DNA of 64,000 nucleotides from Calendula officinalis (taxonomy: Eukaryota; Streptophyta; Magnoliopsida; Asterales; Asteraceae), in assembly GCA_963853835.1 (NCBI GenBank), contig OY970820.1, forward strand, positions 35,798,873 through 35,862,872, written 5' to 3'. Shown in pieces: positions 47,592-59,526 of the stretch. The notes below the pieces were generated by a model. That model searched no databases, was not told the origin of the DNA, and was given only the letters and a program-made list of their open reading frames with translations. How positions within the stretch are numbered: the stretch's first letter is position 1; every line of letters starts with the position of its first letter. A program made the position numbers and the translations under genes.

Positions 47592-48021
47592 GTGAGAATT
47601 GTTCTTCGCCATTTAATTCAGTTCTTGTAAATCTGCAATGACATTATATTAACGAACTTTGATATCGTATATACTATATATGTTTTATTGTTTGGAGTTA
47701 TCTGTTTTAAGTTTATTTTGCAATTTATCGTCTCTTATGGTTAATTAGGGTGGAAAATATTATTACAAGTGAAAAGAACAAATAAGCTCCTATTGGCAAA
47801 CACTAAAAAACAATTTATCAACTTAGAGGATGTCTAGAATTGTTTATTGAAATGACATTATACGTTTTGAAAATATATAATCAAATAATTATACATATGT
47901 TGCATAATCAAATCTCCAACTAATTAATCAGTTATGTGTGGAAACGCGCCAAGTGAATACACTGAGACACTCATCGACGATTGAACTAATATAATATGAA
48001 ATTCTAAGCCGAAACCCTTAG

Positions 48022-48655
48022 ATGCTGTTTGTTTCGCAGAATATTTCTTATGGGATTGAAATCCGCAAGGAATTGAAATCCAATTTCATAGTCTGTATGG
48101 TTGGCATGGAATTGAATGGAATCCAATTCAATATTCTGTTTGGTTGACATGAATTTGAATTAAAATTATCTAAAATGGCGAATTTACACTTACTACTAGT
48201 AGTGGTTGGTTGGTGGTGGTGGGTGGTTGTGCTGGCGATGGGTGGTTGTGGTGGCGGTGGGTGGTTGTTGTGGCGGGTGGCGACCGCGAGTGGTGGCGGC
48301 AGTGGTGATGTCGGGTGTCGGCGGTGGTGGTGGTGGCGGGCGGTGGTGCCGGTGGCGGTAGGTGGTGGTTGGTGGTGGCGGTAGGTGGCGGTGGTGGCGG
48401 CGGTTGGTGGTGGTGGCGGTGGCGGTGATGATGGTTGTGATTGTGGGTATAAATGTAAAAGAACATTTCATCCAACTTTTGAATTCAATTCCATCAACAT
48501 TTGAATAGAATTAAGATTCATTAATTTGGTGGAATGTTTCCATCATTTAGGAATCCAATTCCATTTATTTTTTTAATCAAACACTGGAATCTGATGAAAT
48601 TGAACTCCAATCTTCTCAGATTACATTACAATCCAGCGAACCAAACAACATTTCA
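48022..48655. mobile_element. Probable MITE holding a GGT-rich microsatellite
   Basis: Ends are GATGCTGTTTGTTTCGCAG and, from the right, AATGTTGTTTGGTTCGCTG. Inside the ends, sequences such as GGAATTGAAATCCAATTCC repeat in both orientations. Target duplication is not clear. The interior holds the repeat at 48190-48437. Confidence 0.5.
48190..48437 (+). repeat. (GGT/GGC)n degenerate microsatellite
   Basis: About 250 bp of GGTGGT/GGCGGT triplets on the plus strand. It creates long but low-complexity reading frames (Gly/Val/Trp, or His/Pro on the other strand) that I do not call as genes. Confidence 0.9.
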
Positions 48656-48659
48656 AAAT

Positions 48660-49560
48660 GATTCTAAGTTAAAAACTATCATCTCATATATCTAGTATGG
48701 GAAAATCACATGTACAAATTCACACAGCGTTAGGTGCAATAGTGGTAGAAAATCCACATGTACAATTGAACATCACTTTAGGTGCAATAGTGGTAACTTG
48801 AAGAGCTTAATATACGAAAAATTTAATTGTTTTGTCGTTGGTTCACACAATTTGTGTGATTCCAACAGCATAGATTATTTCGTATTAAGTTTAATGCGAT
48901 CCCTAATGATTAATGAATTGTTATGGGTAAAAAGAGTGAGTGTGATCCAAAAACAAACTGAACCGAACTGATAGAACCGAAATCGAAAATGATAAATTAT
49001 CAAAATCGAATGTTATCAGTTTTAGTCCGTTTCGGTTGCGATATGGTTAGGTTTCATTTTGATTTTTTAGGCTAAATATTCATCATTAATTTTGACCATT
49101 TTTCTTAATTTAGTAGATAGAAAGATGGATAATAACAAATACAAAATATCACTTCTCTTGATTTTAGAAACAAATAATTTATGATACTTCAAATTAGAAA
49201 ATTATTTATTTGATTCGGTTGCTAAAGAAATGCCATATTTCATTTCCAATAAAAAGAATATATTCTATGATTTTGACGGTAAAAATAAAGATGATAAGTA
49301 ATATAGTTACCTTAAACTTAGCATCTCTATATAGAAAGAAAACTATATCTATTACTCGTATTTTATTAGTACATGATAAAATAGTAATAAAAATATGTTA
49401 AGCGTTTAATAAAAGTAAAAAAATCTTGCCACGCTTAGATATTAAAATAAAATAAAGTAAAAAATATTGATTTCCGTATGTTTAGAGAGAGCGGGTGAGA
49501 TTACCGATGAGATTGCTGGCCACAGGCACCGCCAACGTGATCCCCATTTCTTAAATGCTT
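48660..49560. other. AT-rich intergenic DNA upstream of the 50401 gene
   Basis: No coding region or element is seen. The last 100 bp lead into a CT-rich leader (CTCTCTTTCTCTCTC near 49600) of the downstream gene. Confidence 0.45.
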
Positions 49561-49762
49561 TCTTTTGCAGACCTCCCAGTTATTGTCTCCCACCATCTCT
49601 CTCTTTCTCTCTCTTAATTTTCAATTCTTCTTTCAATTGTTTAATAATTCATCCGTTACAATTTCACATCTATATATCTCGCCCATATCCACCCTTCTTT
49701 CCCTTCCTTCTTCGTTCACAGGAGCCTCTGTCACGAGATTTGCTACACTCCAGCTCTATCAG

Positions 49763-50385
49763 GTGAGAAATTGACTCAATTTCATGGAGATTAAATTTGA
49801 TTTTCAGATTTTGAAGAGATGCGCTTTTGAAAAAAAATTCAATTTGTTTCTATGAAACTGAAGTCTATTGATCTGAGTGGAGTTTTTGTTAATTTCTAAG
49901 CTAGATTTGATCTGAAAGCTTGAATTTTATTTATCTAAAAAGTAGTCAAAAATTGAATTCTTCGTGTTAGGTGTGAAATCTTCATTTTTATATATTTATA
50001 TTTTTGTTAATTTCGTTTTTCTCGAAACAACTCAAGCGCATCTTATTGTAGAGATCTGTAAGGCCGTGTTGCGTAATTGCGTTTATGTGATTCATGCAGC
50101 ATAAAAAAATTCGAGCTCTACGGCAGATCTGCTTAATTTTTCAACTTTTGTGGCTTTTCCTTTGAATATATTCGAAATATAAATTTTATATTAATTTAAT
50201 TTCTAGCTAATTTTAGCTGGTTTCAGATTTCAATTATTCAAACGAATTTGACCAGATCTCGATTTCAGATCTAGTTAAATTAGAACAACATAATTCAAAA
50301 TCGTTAAAAATAATTTCTTCTCTCAGATCTAGTGTTTGTGTCGGTGCTTTTGCTTATTCATGACTCACCGTCTCTCTCTTAACAG
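49763..50385 (+). other. 5'UTR intron of the 50401 gene
   Basis: Donor CAG|GTGAG at 49762/49763 and acceptor AACAG|G at 50385/50386, 16 nt before the ATG at 50401. A CT-rich exon precedes it (about 49570-49762). Long leader introns are common in plant genes and often raise expression. Confidence 0.6.
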
Positions 50386-50400
50386 GTCCTATAACGGAAA

Positions 50401-51156
50401 ATGAATCACCGTGGAATCCACCAGGGCAACACCTTTGCATCATCTCGTGAAGAGTTGAGGAGCTCTGTTACAGTTTCTGTATCCTTCGACAACGGTGAGC
50501 CTATGGTTTGTCCTAAACCGAGGCGTCTCAGTCTCTTCAGCACCACCATTAACGAGCCTGTCAAGCCTCTGAGATGGCAGATGTGGTAATTCTTCTTTCC
50601 AAAACTCTCAAAATCACCATAAAGTTTTAGATCTTTCAACTCACCTCAAATTTCCTTGTATTTTCAGCTATCAATCGGAAGGATACGAATCAAAAGCAGG
50701 CCCTGAGCTTCTGGACATCATCTTTGCAAAGGTATTGAATAAATTGATGCTAATATGCTCCCCCCCCACCCCCCCCCCCACACACACACACACAACAATT
50801 TGTCTACGATTTGTTTGATGCATACCTAATTTTTGGTAATTTTCTGATTATAGGGTGGTGGTTATGGTGGGTCAGAACAAACATGTACACAAGTAGCCTC
50901 GTCGCCCCCTTTTTTCAGTGGGTCACCGCCGAGTAGAGTATCTAACCCACTAATTCAAGACGCCCGATTCGGGGATGAGAAAATATCCCCTGTTTCACCG
51001 CGTTCCATGATACCTAATCCTGCGCCATCAACCATGTCATCACCCCAATCATGCCTTCGAGCTAATTTTTGCAACAAACCGGCAGTTAGGGTTGAAGGAT
51101 TTGATTGCCTTGACAGGGATAACAGGCGCAATTGCAGCTTCCCTGCTTTGGCTTGA
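50401..51156 (+). CDS. Conserved-looking plant protein of unknown function (3 exons)
   Basis: Exons 50401-50585, 50668-50731 and 50854-51156 join in frame through GT-AG introns to give 183 residues, TGA at 51154-51156. Visible features are a short N-terminus (MNHRGIHQGN), a basic CPKPRR motif at residues 38-43, RWQMC at the exon 1-2 junction, AGPELLDIIFAKGGGYGG spanning exons 2-3, and a Ser/Pro-rich C-terminal half. There is no signal peptide or membrane segment. I recall small plant-specific proteins with CPKPRR and ELLDII-KGG motifs but cannot name the family securely. The clean exon structure and leader intron argue for a real gene. Confidence 0.75.
50760..50796 (+). repeat. (C)n(CA)n microsatellite in intron 2
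   Basis: C runs followed by CACACA repeats inside intron 2 of the 50401 gene. Length there is likely variable. Confidence 0.9.
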
Positions 51157-52951
51157 ATCATCAAACCCTAAATCCCAAAAAATATATTTTCTTCAGTACA
51201 TAAAAATCGATCTAGAGGAACAGTTAAAATCAGCAATCAGTTTACTTATTTAATTTCTAGCCTTCTAAAGGAGGAATTTTGAAGAGATAAAAAAAGGTTA
51301 GATACAAGCAAGAATCAGTTGGTTACTTTTAGTGTAAATACGAGGAAGAATGGTCTTAATCTTGATTTGTATGTAAGTAATTAGGGAAAGTTAATGACCA
51401 AAAATAATGTGAGATTGAGAGAGTTTGTGTCTATGGTCTTCTTGGTTTAGAATTAAGATGAGTTATCCTCATGGTGATGATTTGTAAGTATAAAATCAAG
51501 AGGATAATCTCCAATTACTTTAAAAAAATTATTATGTTTGTCGGAGTCATTTTGTAAGAGCAGATTGCGATTTTATGAAGAGAAATTTGTATAAAGTTTT
51601 AAAGTCGCAAATCGGTTCGAGTTCTTTATATTGTATATACGTATTTGTAATCTTTTTTATACATGAATACATTTATAAAAACGTCTGGTGCAACCACTTG
51701 ATATTAATTAGTTATATTATATAATAATCTAATATTCTTTGTTTTGAGGATGGAATATTCCCAATGAAATTGGAAATTAACTATACTATCTTATGATAAT
51801 TTATAGGTAAAATTCGTCAACTCCTTAATAATTTATAGATATTTGTATTGGTTAAATGAGCAGAAAGATAATATATATGAAGATTTAATAGAGAGTAATA
51901 TTTTGTAACGTATTGAATGGGTTGAATTTGTCACACTAAAAAAAGTGCAGTGTTTAGTTGTAGGGTATGGATGGGGTCTGAAAACGATTGTTTTTGCCTT
52001 TTGGCCTGTCAAATAACATGTGGAGTGATCAATGTGATTGTGGGGTTTATAAAATGTTGAAAACTGTACACCTGTGGATTGGGTTTTTTGATAATGACAT
52101 GAGAGGTCCAAATAACATGTAGGTTGTGTTAGTCATATGAGAAATTAGATCAAGTTTGTTCACAGGTTCTTCAATTAAAGCCTTCACCTTTTCTTTTGGT
52201 AAGAGAACATGGCATTTAACCGTACACCTGTTTAGCAAATAGGCAGATCAGGAAAAATGACAAAATTGAGGTTAATATTAACACAGAGAAAATAATAATC
52301 TGGTGATAACTAGTTAGTAAGGATTATAGAATAGTTTTGTAGAGGTTACGAGCTTGATCGGTAATATTTAACAGATAATTAGAGTAAGGTTCAAATAATG
52401 TTACTTTAAGAATATATATTTCACAAGCAAAACTTAGGTGTCTCTGTGGGCTATGTGTACATCATATCTTTCGTAATGTCACTAAACTAATCTTCCGAAG
52501 TGACAGGTGTACCCGTCGAAAGAATTTCTAGGTTGAAAAACTTAAAAATTGTAACGTTCGTATAAATATAATTGCATAACGAGAAAAGAAAATAAGCATG
52601 TAAATAAGAAAAACTTTATAAAATTTCGTAATTGTGATATATCATTTGCCCTTTTTAAGCAAGTTGTGTTACGAGGCATATTGTCATTCCAAGTTTGACA
52701 TCATACAACTTTGGATGCCCAATGCAAGTGGCAATTGGGTTTGCATCACCATGAATTGCTTACCTTATCATCTATATACGTCCGTACCTTTAATAACTTT
52801 CCAAAGGCCACAAGCCATTATCGAATAATATATCCCGAAAAATACTTTTTTATTTTGTTTTTATAGTTGAATCCATTCCCCTCTCTCTCTCATCAAACAT
52901 ATAAAAATAAACTAATAAAATTTTAATGCAAAACTATGGAACATGGATTTG
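51157..52951. other. 3' flank and intergenic DNA
   Basis: Contains the 3'UTR of the 50401 gene (about the first 400 bp) and AT-rich DNA with no recognisable gene. Confidence 0.45.
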
Positions 52952-52954
52952 TAA

Positions 52955-54890
52955 CTGCCACTCCCAACAGTTGGCCGTCAGTAAACCTATGGGTGGCGTC
53001 ACGTCTGCATATCCTTACTGACACAGTCGTGTCAACCCTACCCATCACTAACTCATCACTAAACCCATCATTTCCACATCATCATTTTAACTAATAAAAA
53101 AACACTACATTAAATAAAAACATTACATTAATAATAAAAATAAAAATAAAAATATTACGATTTAAAAAAAAATAAAATAAAAAAACATTACGATTAAAAA
53201 AAATAAAAATAAAAAACATTTCGAAATTTTTTTTTAACGTTGACGGTAGTTTGGCGGGAGGCTCCAAATGGGTTCAATTAAGGCATTACGAAGTTTATGA
53301 TGCACAACTCGATCACGTATCTCCTTTTCAATACGCAATTGGGCTGCAACCCGTTCATGCCATGTACGTTGTGGGTGATTCTCCGGGTTAGCTGTATAGT
53401 CTTCTTCAATTGGACAAATTGTGCGTCCGTTGTCTTCCGTAATCATGTTGTGTAATATCACACAAGCGTACATGATCCGTCATATTTTGTTCACACTGTA
53501 TGGTCGTGCCGGGTTTTTAATGATTCCCCACCGTCCTTGAAGCACTCCGAAAGCTCGTTCGACATCCTTCCTAGCGGATTCTTGGAACCGCTTGAACTTC
53601 ATGTTCTTTTCTTCAATTGGGCATTTAAACGACTTGACAAGCGTTGCCCATTCCGGATAAATCCCATCAGCTAGATAATAACCCTTTGTAAATTGCTCAC
53701 ACACAATAGTAAACGGAACTACAGGAGACCTGTCTTGCCTTATTTCATCAAACAAATCTGATTCATTAAGGACGTTTATGTCGTTATTCGAACCCGCCGG
53801 GCCAAAGTACGCATGCCATATCCACAAATCGTATGACGCAACAGCTTCAAGCATTATTGTTGGACATCCTTGATCACCACGTGTGTATTGGCCTTGCCAT
53901 GCCGTTGGACAATTTTTCCAAGGCCAATGCATACAATCAATGCTACCAAGCATTCCAGGAAAACCATGTATCTCTTGATGTTTGGCATGTAAACGTTGGG
54001 CATCATGAGTTGTTGGTTTTCGCAAATACTCAGTCGAGTATAGATGGAATACACATTTACAAAAGTTGTCCAAACAATCGTACGCTGTTTGTTGACCCAT
54101 GTGTAGGTACTCATCAAACAAATCAGCAGCACAACCGTACGCCAATTGACGTATGGCAGAGGTACACTTTTGAAATACATTAAAACTGGGGTAACCCGTA
54201 GCGTCTCTCTTTTGACGGAGTTAATAAAAATACGACGGTAGTTGACCATGTGGATTATAAAAATGTATAGCCTGACATATACGGATGAACAAAGGTTTCG
54301 ACATGCGAAACCGTCTACGGAAGTAGTCCGGGGGGAAAACGGTATTCTCGTCAAAGTAATCATTCCATAAACGTTGACCAGCACTAATGCGATCTCTTGG
54401 TATATTTCTTCGTGGTGCTCTTGGCACGGTGGAATTCTCAGCTTCTTCTTGATCCAAATAATCAAGTCTTTCAATAGTTTGGTTCAAATCGAAGACGGAG
54501 GTTGTATTCACATAATCTTGCCAGTAATCATCGGCGTCATCGTTTGGATCCATTGAATGAGAGAAAATTTATGGAAATTAGGAAGAAAGGAAGTATGTGA
54601 TTGTGAGTAGATGAAAATGTGATAGTGTGTTTAAAATGATAGAGTATGTGGGTTTTTATAGAGGTTGGGTGTAATATATTAATTATTACGTATTAAAAAA
54701 AATTGAATTTGAATTCAAATTTGAACGCTCCCCCGGACCCACCGCCTCCCACGACGCACCACCCGAGCCGTCCTCACCCCGACGGCTGACCAACGACGCT
54801 AGCCACGATGCGCCCGTGCCAACGGCGTCGTCGGGCGACGGCCAAAAAACGCCCACGACGGGTGCTGCTGACGGACCGTTGGCACGGGTC
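52955..54890 (-). mobile_element. PIF/Harbinger transposon
   Basis: 1936 bp bounded by TAA (52952-52954, 54891-54893). The left end begins CTGCCACTCCCAAC and the right end, read inward, GACCCGTGCCAACGGTCCG. Both lead into a shared CCGTCAG, so these are imperfect inverted ends. It carries its own transposase gene on the minus strand and no second (Myb-like) ORF. Confidence 0.8.
53234..54553 (-). pseudogene. HARBI1-like DDE transposase, two nonsense codons
   Basis: A single frame runs from ATG 54553 (MDPNDDADDYWQDY) to 53234 with two in-frame stops: TAA at 54221-54223 and TGA at 53480-53482. The N-terminal helical region includes NYFDENTVF-like and RRRFRMSKPLF segments. The catalytic DDE domain has GSIDCMHW, GSNNDINVL and DVERAFGVLQGRW, which supply D, D and E. 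HNM(I)-type C-terminal motif ACVILHNMI follows. Family: Harbinger/PIF nuclease, cut-and-paste transposition at TWA sites. Only the two stops break an otherwise full-length 440-codon frame, so inactivation is recent. Confidence 0.9.
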
Positions 54891-54893
54891 TAA

Positions 54894-56119
54894 ACATTTG
54901 CTTGCCACATAATATAGTTACAGGTACCGGCCGCCGTATTATACGTGTACCCGCTAGTGTTTATATATTATACATTTATTTTTTAAAGTAAAGATATCAT
55001 GTAAAAGTTACATGTTAGTATGTTACCACTCAAGTTATTTCTATCAAACATGATTATAACTTTGATGCAAGAACCATAATAGGTTTTTAAGTGTGCTACA
55101 AATGGCCTTCTGATAGTGATACAAAATCAAAGTTATCATTTTCAAGTGATGATTATTTATTAATAAATGAGCAAACTTTGATTAGAAATTATGTAATCGA
55201 AAATGTTGAACTCCTGGGACAAAGTAAGGAAAGAAAAGTTGATGATTTTTGTCTTGTAGTCTTTTAAAAATTAAATTAATTAATTCTCTAGTCTACATAC
55301 TATATACAAACTTGACTAGACACGTTGTTTTATAAAATTTTTAACTATTACTCGTACTTCATGTCAAAACACAGACGAGGTGATACGAGTAAAAACATGT
55401 GACCCAAAGTTTGAATAGTAAAATATCACATTTTTGTCGGATGTTTTCTACAAAACAGTCTCATAACATTTAAATAAAGATATGACTGTTAAATCTAATT
55501 TCTCTCGTATATCTCTTTTGAAAGAAATGTGTATCATTGTTGTCGTCAACTAAAAGAGTTTATTACAAAATAATATATATAATTTTTTTTCAAATGAACT
55601 ATAATATTAATTTAGTATCTTTGGTTAAAATTTAATGAAAGAAAAGACAAGTGTACTAGTCAAAGACTCAAAGCAGTGGCTCCTTTACAGCAAATATGGT
55701 CGCTCTTTCATACCCGCAAAAGCAAATTGATTTCCGATTGATTGCGTTAAAACCGGCACCGTTTCTCGGTGGCCCTCAAATTATCTTATTTTGTATTCTT
55801 ATAAAAAAAACAGATTAAATATGTTTTCTGATTTTATTAATTAGAGTTTTAATAAAAAAAATTAATGAAATAAAATATGACAAACAGCCAAACAATCTTT
55901 AACTTTAAAAGGATAGAAATGCCCCTACGATGTATTTGTTTAGTGATCAAATATTAAATGATATTAATATTTTGGCATAATATCTTGCGTATCATATTGT
56001 ATCAACATGAATCTTAAATAAAGCATTATGTATTGTTATATTGGTTTGACTGTAGATCAACAATTGATCATGTTTTTTTATTGGAGAGATTACAATAAAA
56101 TATCTTTCTTTATAAACAA
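54894..56119. other. AT-rich intergenic DNA
   Basis: No gene is seen. The part at 55680-55800 is less AT-rich but shows no ORF. Confidence 0.45.
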
Positions 56120-56712
56120 CTAGTTTCATAACTCGCTCGATGTGCGGGCTAACTGTAAGAAATATAATATATAGTGATGAAAAAAACATAAGAAATTATA
56201 TGGACAACTATTATTAAAATGATGATTAAAGGTTTTATTGTACATGAATAATCGGTAAAAATAAATCAAAAAAGAAAACAAAATTTTATTGTATAAGACG
56301 TTTGTTGTTGAGTTTGTATAGTTACCATCTTGATCGCAACAAATAATTTTCAAGCATTTGGTTCTCTTTACTCTTGATACATCAACATATAGCTGGTCAT
56401 GTGAGAATACTGGTATTTGGACAAACAAATCAACCCGTGACAATGTTCGCCCATGGTTTTTTTAATAGTCATTGAAAAACGTACTTAAATAGGAAATGGT
56501 CTTCGGCTCAATTTGAAAGACATAGTTTTGTCGTAAGGACTAATAATCATACATGGAATAACACAAATTGTACAAACTTTGTCACAATCTTACCTTCAAT
56601 TATATTAGCCTAGTTCTATTGCATAAATCTACTTTCTGATCAATGTTTTGCATACACATTACAGGAGCATCTATCTTTAACTTCAATATATGATGCGTGA
56701 CACCTGACATTT
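56120..56712 (-). pseudogene. Helitron 3' end with PIF1-type helicase remnant
   Basis: Minus-strand sequence at 56443-56296 reads IPVFSHDQLYVDVSRVK and CLKIICCDQDGNYTNST, then TNVLYNK, the C-terminal motif VI region of Helitron/PIF1 helicases (normally PVFSHGQLYVAVSRV). Farther upstream, to about 56712, broken frames still show ILKLKVGAPVM-like and NIDQ/LCNRTRL-like pieces. The Helitron end follows on the same strand: an imperfect hairpin CCCGCACATCGAGCGAG, then TTATGAAACTAG ending at 56120. The 5' end was not found. It is clearly dead. Confidence 0.75.
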
Positions 56713-57349
56713 TTATAGTATACAAGAATTATGTGGTGTAAAGATCGAGGCTAAACATAGTATCATCAACAATTTCATGTGTGAGTGTTGATAATAATAT
56801 GTTTAGACTACAATATTTTTGGATCATAATATTTTTAAACATTGATTATTATAACTTTCGATCATAATAAAATTGGATTATAATAAATTTGGATCGTAAC
56901 ATTTTGTGATCATAACATTTTGTGACCATAATAAATTTAAGTTACATTTTTTGATCATAAGATTTTTTTCGTAAAATGTATGAACCATGACATTTTTTTT
57001 AAAATTTTTTATGTCTATACTCTTTTCGTAAAGAATTTAATTTTAAAAACTTTTATTTTCTGAATTTAATTTTAAAAACTTTTATTTTCTTAAAATTTTT
57101 GTGATTATAACATTTTATGATCATAATAAATTTAAACTACACTTTTAGATCATAAGATTTTTTTCCGTAAAATGTTTGAACCATGACATTTTTTTTTCAA
57201 AATTTTATGACTATACTCATTTCGTAATAATTTAATTTTAAGAACTTTGATTTTCTTAAAATCTTGAGATTATAACATTTTGTGATCATAATAAATTTAA
57301 ATTACATTTTTAGATCATAAGATTTTTTTCCGTAAAATGTTTGAACCAT

Positions 57350-57774
57350 TGTTGGGTCACATTTATTGTAACCAATAGTCTAGGGACCATTTTGTATTTA
57401 GTCGAAACTTTGGCTAGGTATATATAGTAAGTAGTAACCTAATTTGCATAACCTTTGCCCAAATTATAGCAACCCCCATCAATAGCAAAGTGTTCAAATA
57501 TTCCATCCATCTTAATCTTCCTATATTATCACTTGTTTAGACTATGCGTAATAGGTGACCAAACCCAGTTTGGTCACCCTTGCCACATCTGCGCCACATC
57601 AACTTTCTCTCTCATGATCAAACACATGACCAAACAGCGACCAAACCCTCGTAATGGGTGACCGAATCGGCGACCAATTTTTTTTAAGAATTTTCGTTTT
57701 ATTAATATATATATATATATATAAATATAATATTTATTTTATATATAATATATTATTAAATTATTAATTATTAA

Positions 57775-57841
<67 letters not shown>

Positions 57842-58038
57842 AAAGAAATCGATCAACACAATTTGAACGGTCGGCTACCCGACCAATGGAAGGAGACGAC
57901 GCTTCTCCGGTGGAACCTCGTAACGGACCGGACGCGTCGCCGGTGGTGATGTGGCCGGTCGCGACCGGCGTTTTGGTCGCCCGATACGGATGGTCTTATC
58001 CTTAATCTATGAATTAATCATTGAATTAACAATCTACA
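57350..58038 (+). mobile_element. Solo LTR containing a nested MITE
   Basis: Begins TGTTGGGTCACA and ends ATCTACA with a perfect 5-bp target duplication ACCAT (57345-57349, 58039-58043). Without the MITE it is about 230 bp. A TATATATAG box lies near 57417-57426. There are no internal element sequences, primer site or polypurine tract, so it is a solo LTR of a small element. Confidence 0.75.
57540..57995. mobile_element. PIF/Harbinger-type MITE, copy 2, in the solo LTR
   Basis: 456 bp with target duplication TTA (57537-57539, 57996-57998). Ends are GACTATGCGTAATAGG and, from the right, GACCATCCGTATCGGG. It is same family as 44172-44592. An (AT)n microsatellite fills 57778-57838. Confidence 0.78.
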
Positions 58039-58143
58039 ACCATGATATTTTTTTTTTTAAATTTTTATGACTATACTCATTTCGTAAAGAATTTAATTTT
58101 AAGAACTTTGATTTTCTTAAAAATTTTTGTTTACAAATAAAAA

Positions 58144-59040
58144 ACAAAGCTATGGGCGAAAAACGAAGCGAATGAAGACATGAATATGTTTCCATATAAA
58201 GAAGAAGTTAATTGCATATTATGCCCTTTGAGTCAGCGTCCATTTCATCATTAAGAAGTAATGTTATTGGTACATGTCATCAAATTAAAATCATGTCCTT
58301 GCTCCATATATAGGTGGGAGATTATCAAATTAATACAATAATTTGATACCAATTAGTTAGTCGATGTTAGTCTTTTGCTTTTGGTGGTCCGTCGGTCTTT
58401 ACGTGCATCTTGTAGGCTTTTAATGTTTGTAAGTTTCCAGAGTTGCGTCTTGTAGGCTTTTAATGTTTGTAAGTTAATAGAGTTGCCCCTTTTATGTGTT
58501 TAAAACAAAGTTAAATATACAACAATTATGTTCTTAGAAATGTTTATATTTTTATTTTCCGGAGTGACACTGATTTGTCATGACCAAAGCACGTAGAGTT
58601 CGGTATGGCATGCAACGACCAATAAATACCTAATTATCACCAATAAATATAAATATCATGTATATTATAGGTATCGAGACACATGCGTCTAATGATCAAA
58701 TACAGTAGCAAACCAGGGTTTCTCTTTGAAAGAACCAAACCTATAAAATATGGCAAAGTTCAACTTTAATTAGGCGTTTTATGTCATATTCTCGGCCATT
58801 AGTCTTTTAGACATGTGTTCATATGGAATTTGTAGTAGGCTTTAGTCGTTAATGTTCTCGTTAAGCTTACTTAGCTCAATGTTCATAAATCAATGATGAT
58901 TAAACTATCTAAAACGTGTTAAAAACTTAAGCAACAGGTCGTGTAAACCTAATTTGTTAAGTTATAGTGTGTAAAAGCCATACCTTATCTTGAGCTTAAT
59001 CCTATACTAGTAAATTTCAAGTTATAAATATATTAGGTAT
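58144..59040. other. Intergenic DNA
   Basis: No gene is seen. A short tandem duplication (about 39 bp, CTTGTAGGCTTTTAATGTTT) lies at 58408-58487. Confidence 0.5.
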
Positions 59041-59526
59041 CACTAGTACAGAAAAGGTTTGATGGTGCGCGCCCAAAAACATTTATACTGCGGTGGCCGC
59101 AGTAACAAATCATATTCGCACAATAAGATAAACAGCCTCCCCAACAAACATATTAGTTGGAGCGGTACCTGAGAAACCGCAGTAACATAAACATTTGTTG
59201 GGGCGGTTGTTCTAGAACCGCCGTAACATAACTTTTTGATAGGGCGGTTGACGAAGCCCCGCACCTATATTATAACTATTAGTGCACACGTATTAACCCC
59301 GCAGTAACAAAACCATCTGGTGGTGCGGACTTCGCATCTTCATCTAAACTATTTTATTCAAAAAATAAAGTCCTTCAATTCAATTCGATCACAAACGTTT
59401 CAAGTTATATATAATTAATTAATGATTTCATTTTTCAATCTTGTGCAAGTAATTAAACGTTTTCATTAAATAGTAATTAATGCCGGTTCAATACGAATTA
59501 AGAAGAAAATAAACGTTTTCATTACC

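Larger units (their letters stand above)
56900..58140 (-). repeat. AT-rich tandem repeat array, interrupted by a solo LTR
   Basis: Diverged units of about 165-195 bp start near 56910, 57105 and 57275 with TGTGATCATAATAAATTTAA-like sequence, followed by AGATCATAAGATTTTTTTCC, TTTGAACCATGACA and TTTTAAGAACTTTGATTTTC. The same series resumes after the solo LTR at 58039-58135. Strand is arbitrary. Confidence 0.7.

Noticed and set aside
48170..48475. His/Pro-rich and Gly/Trp-rich reading frames of 70-100 residues
   Set aside because: They come from the GGT/GGC microsatellite; low complexity, no start context, no homology signal.
53854..54474. 206-residue minus-strand frame overlapping the Harbinger transposase
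   Set aside because: Out-of-frame shadow of the transposase; the DDE motifs lie in the other frame.
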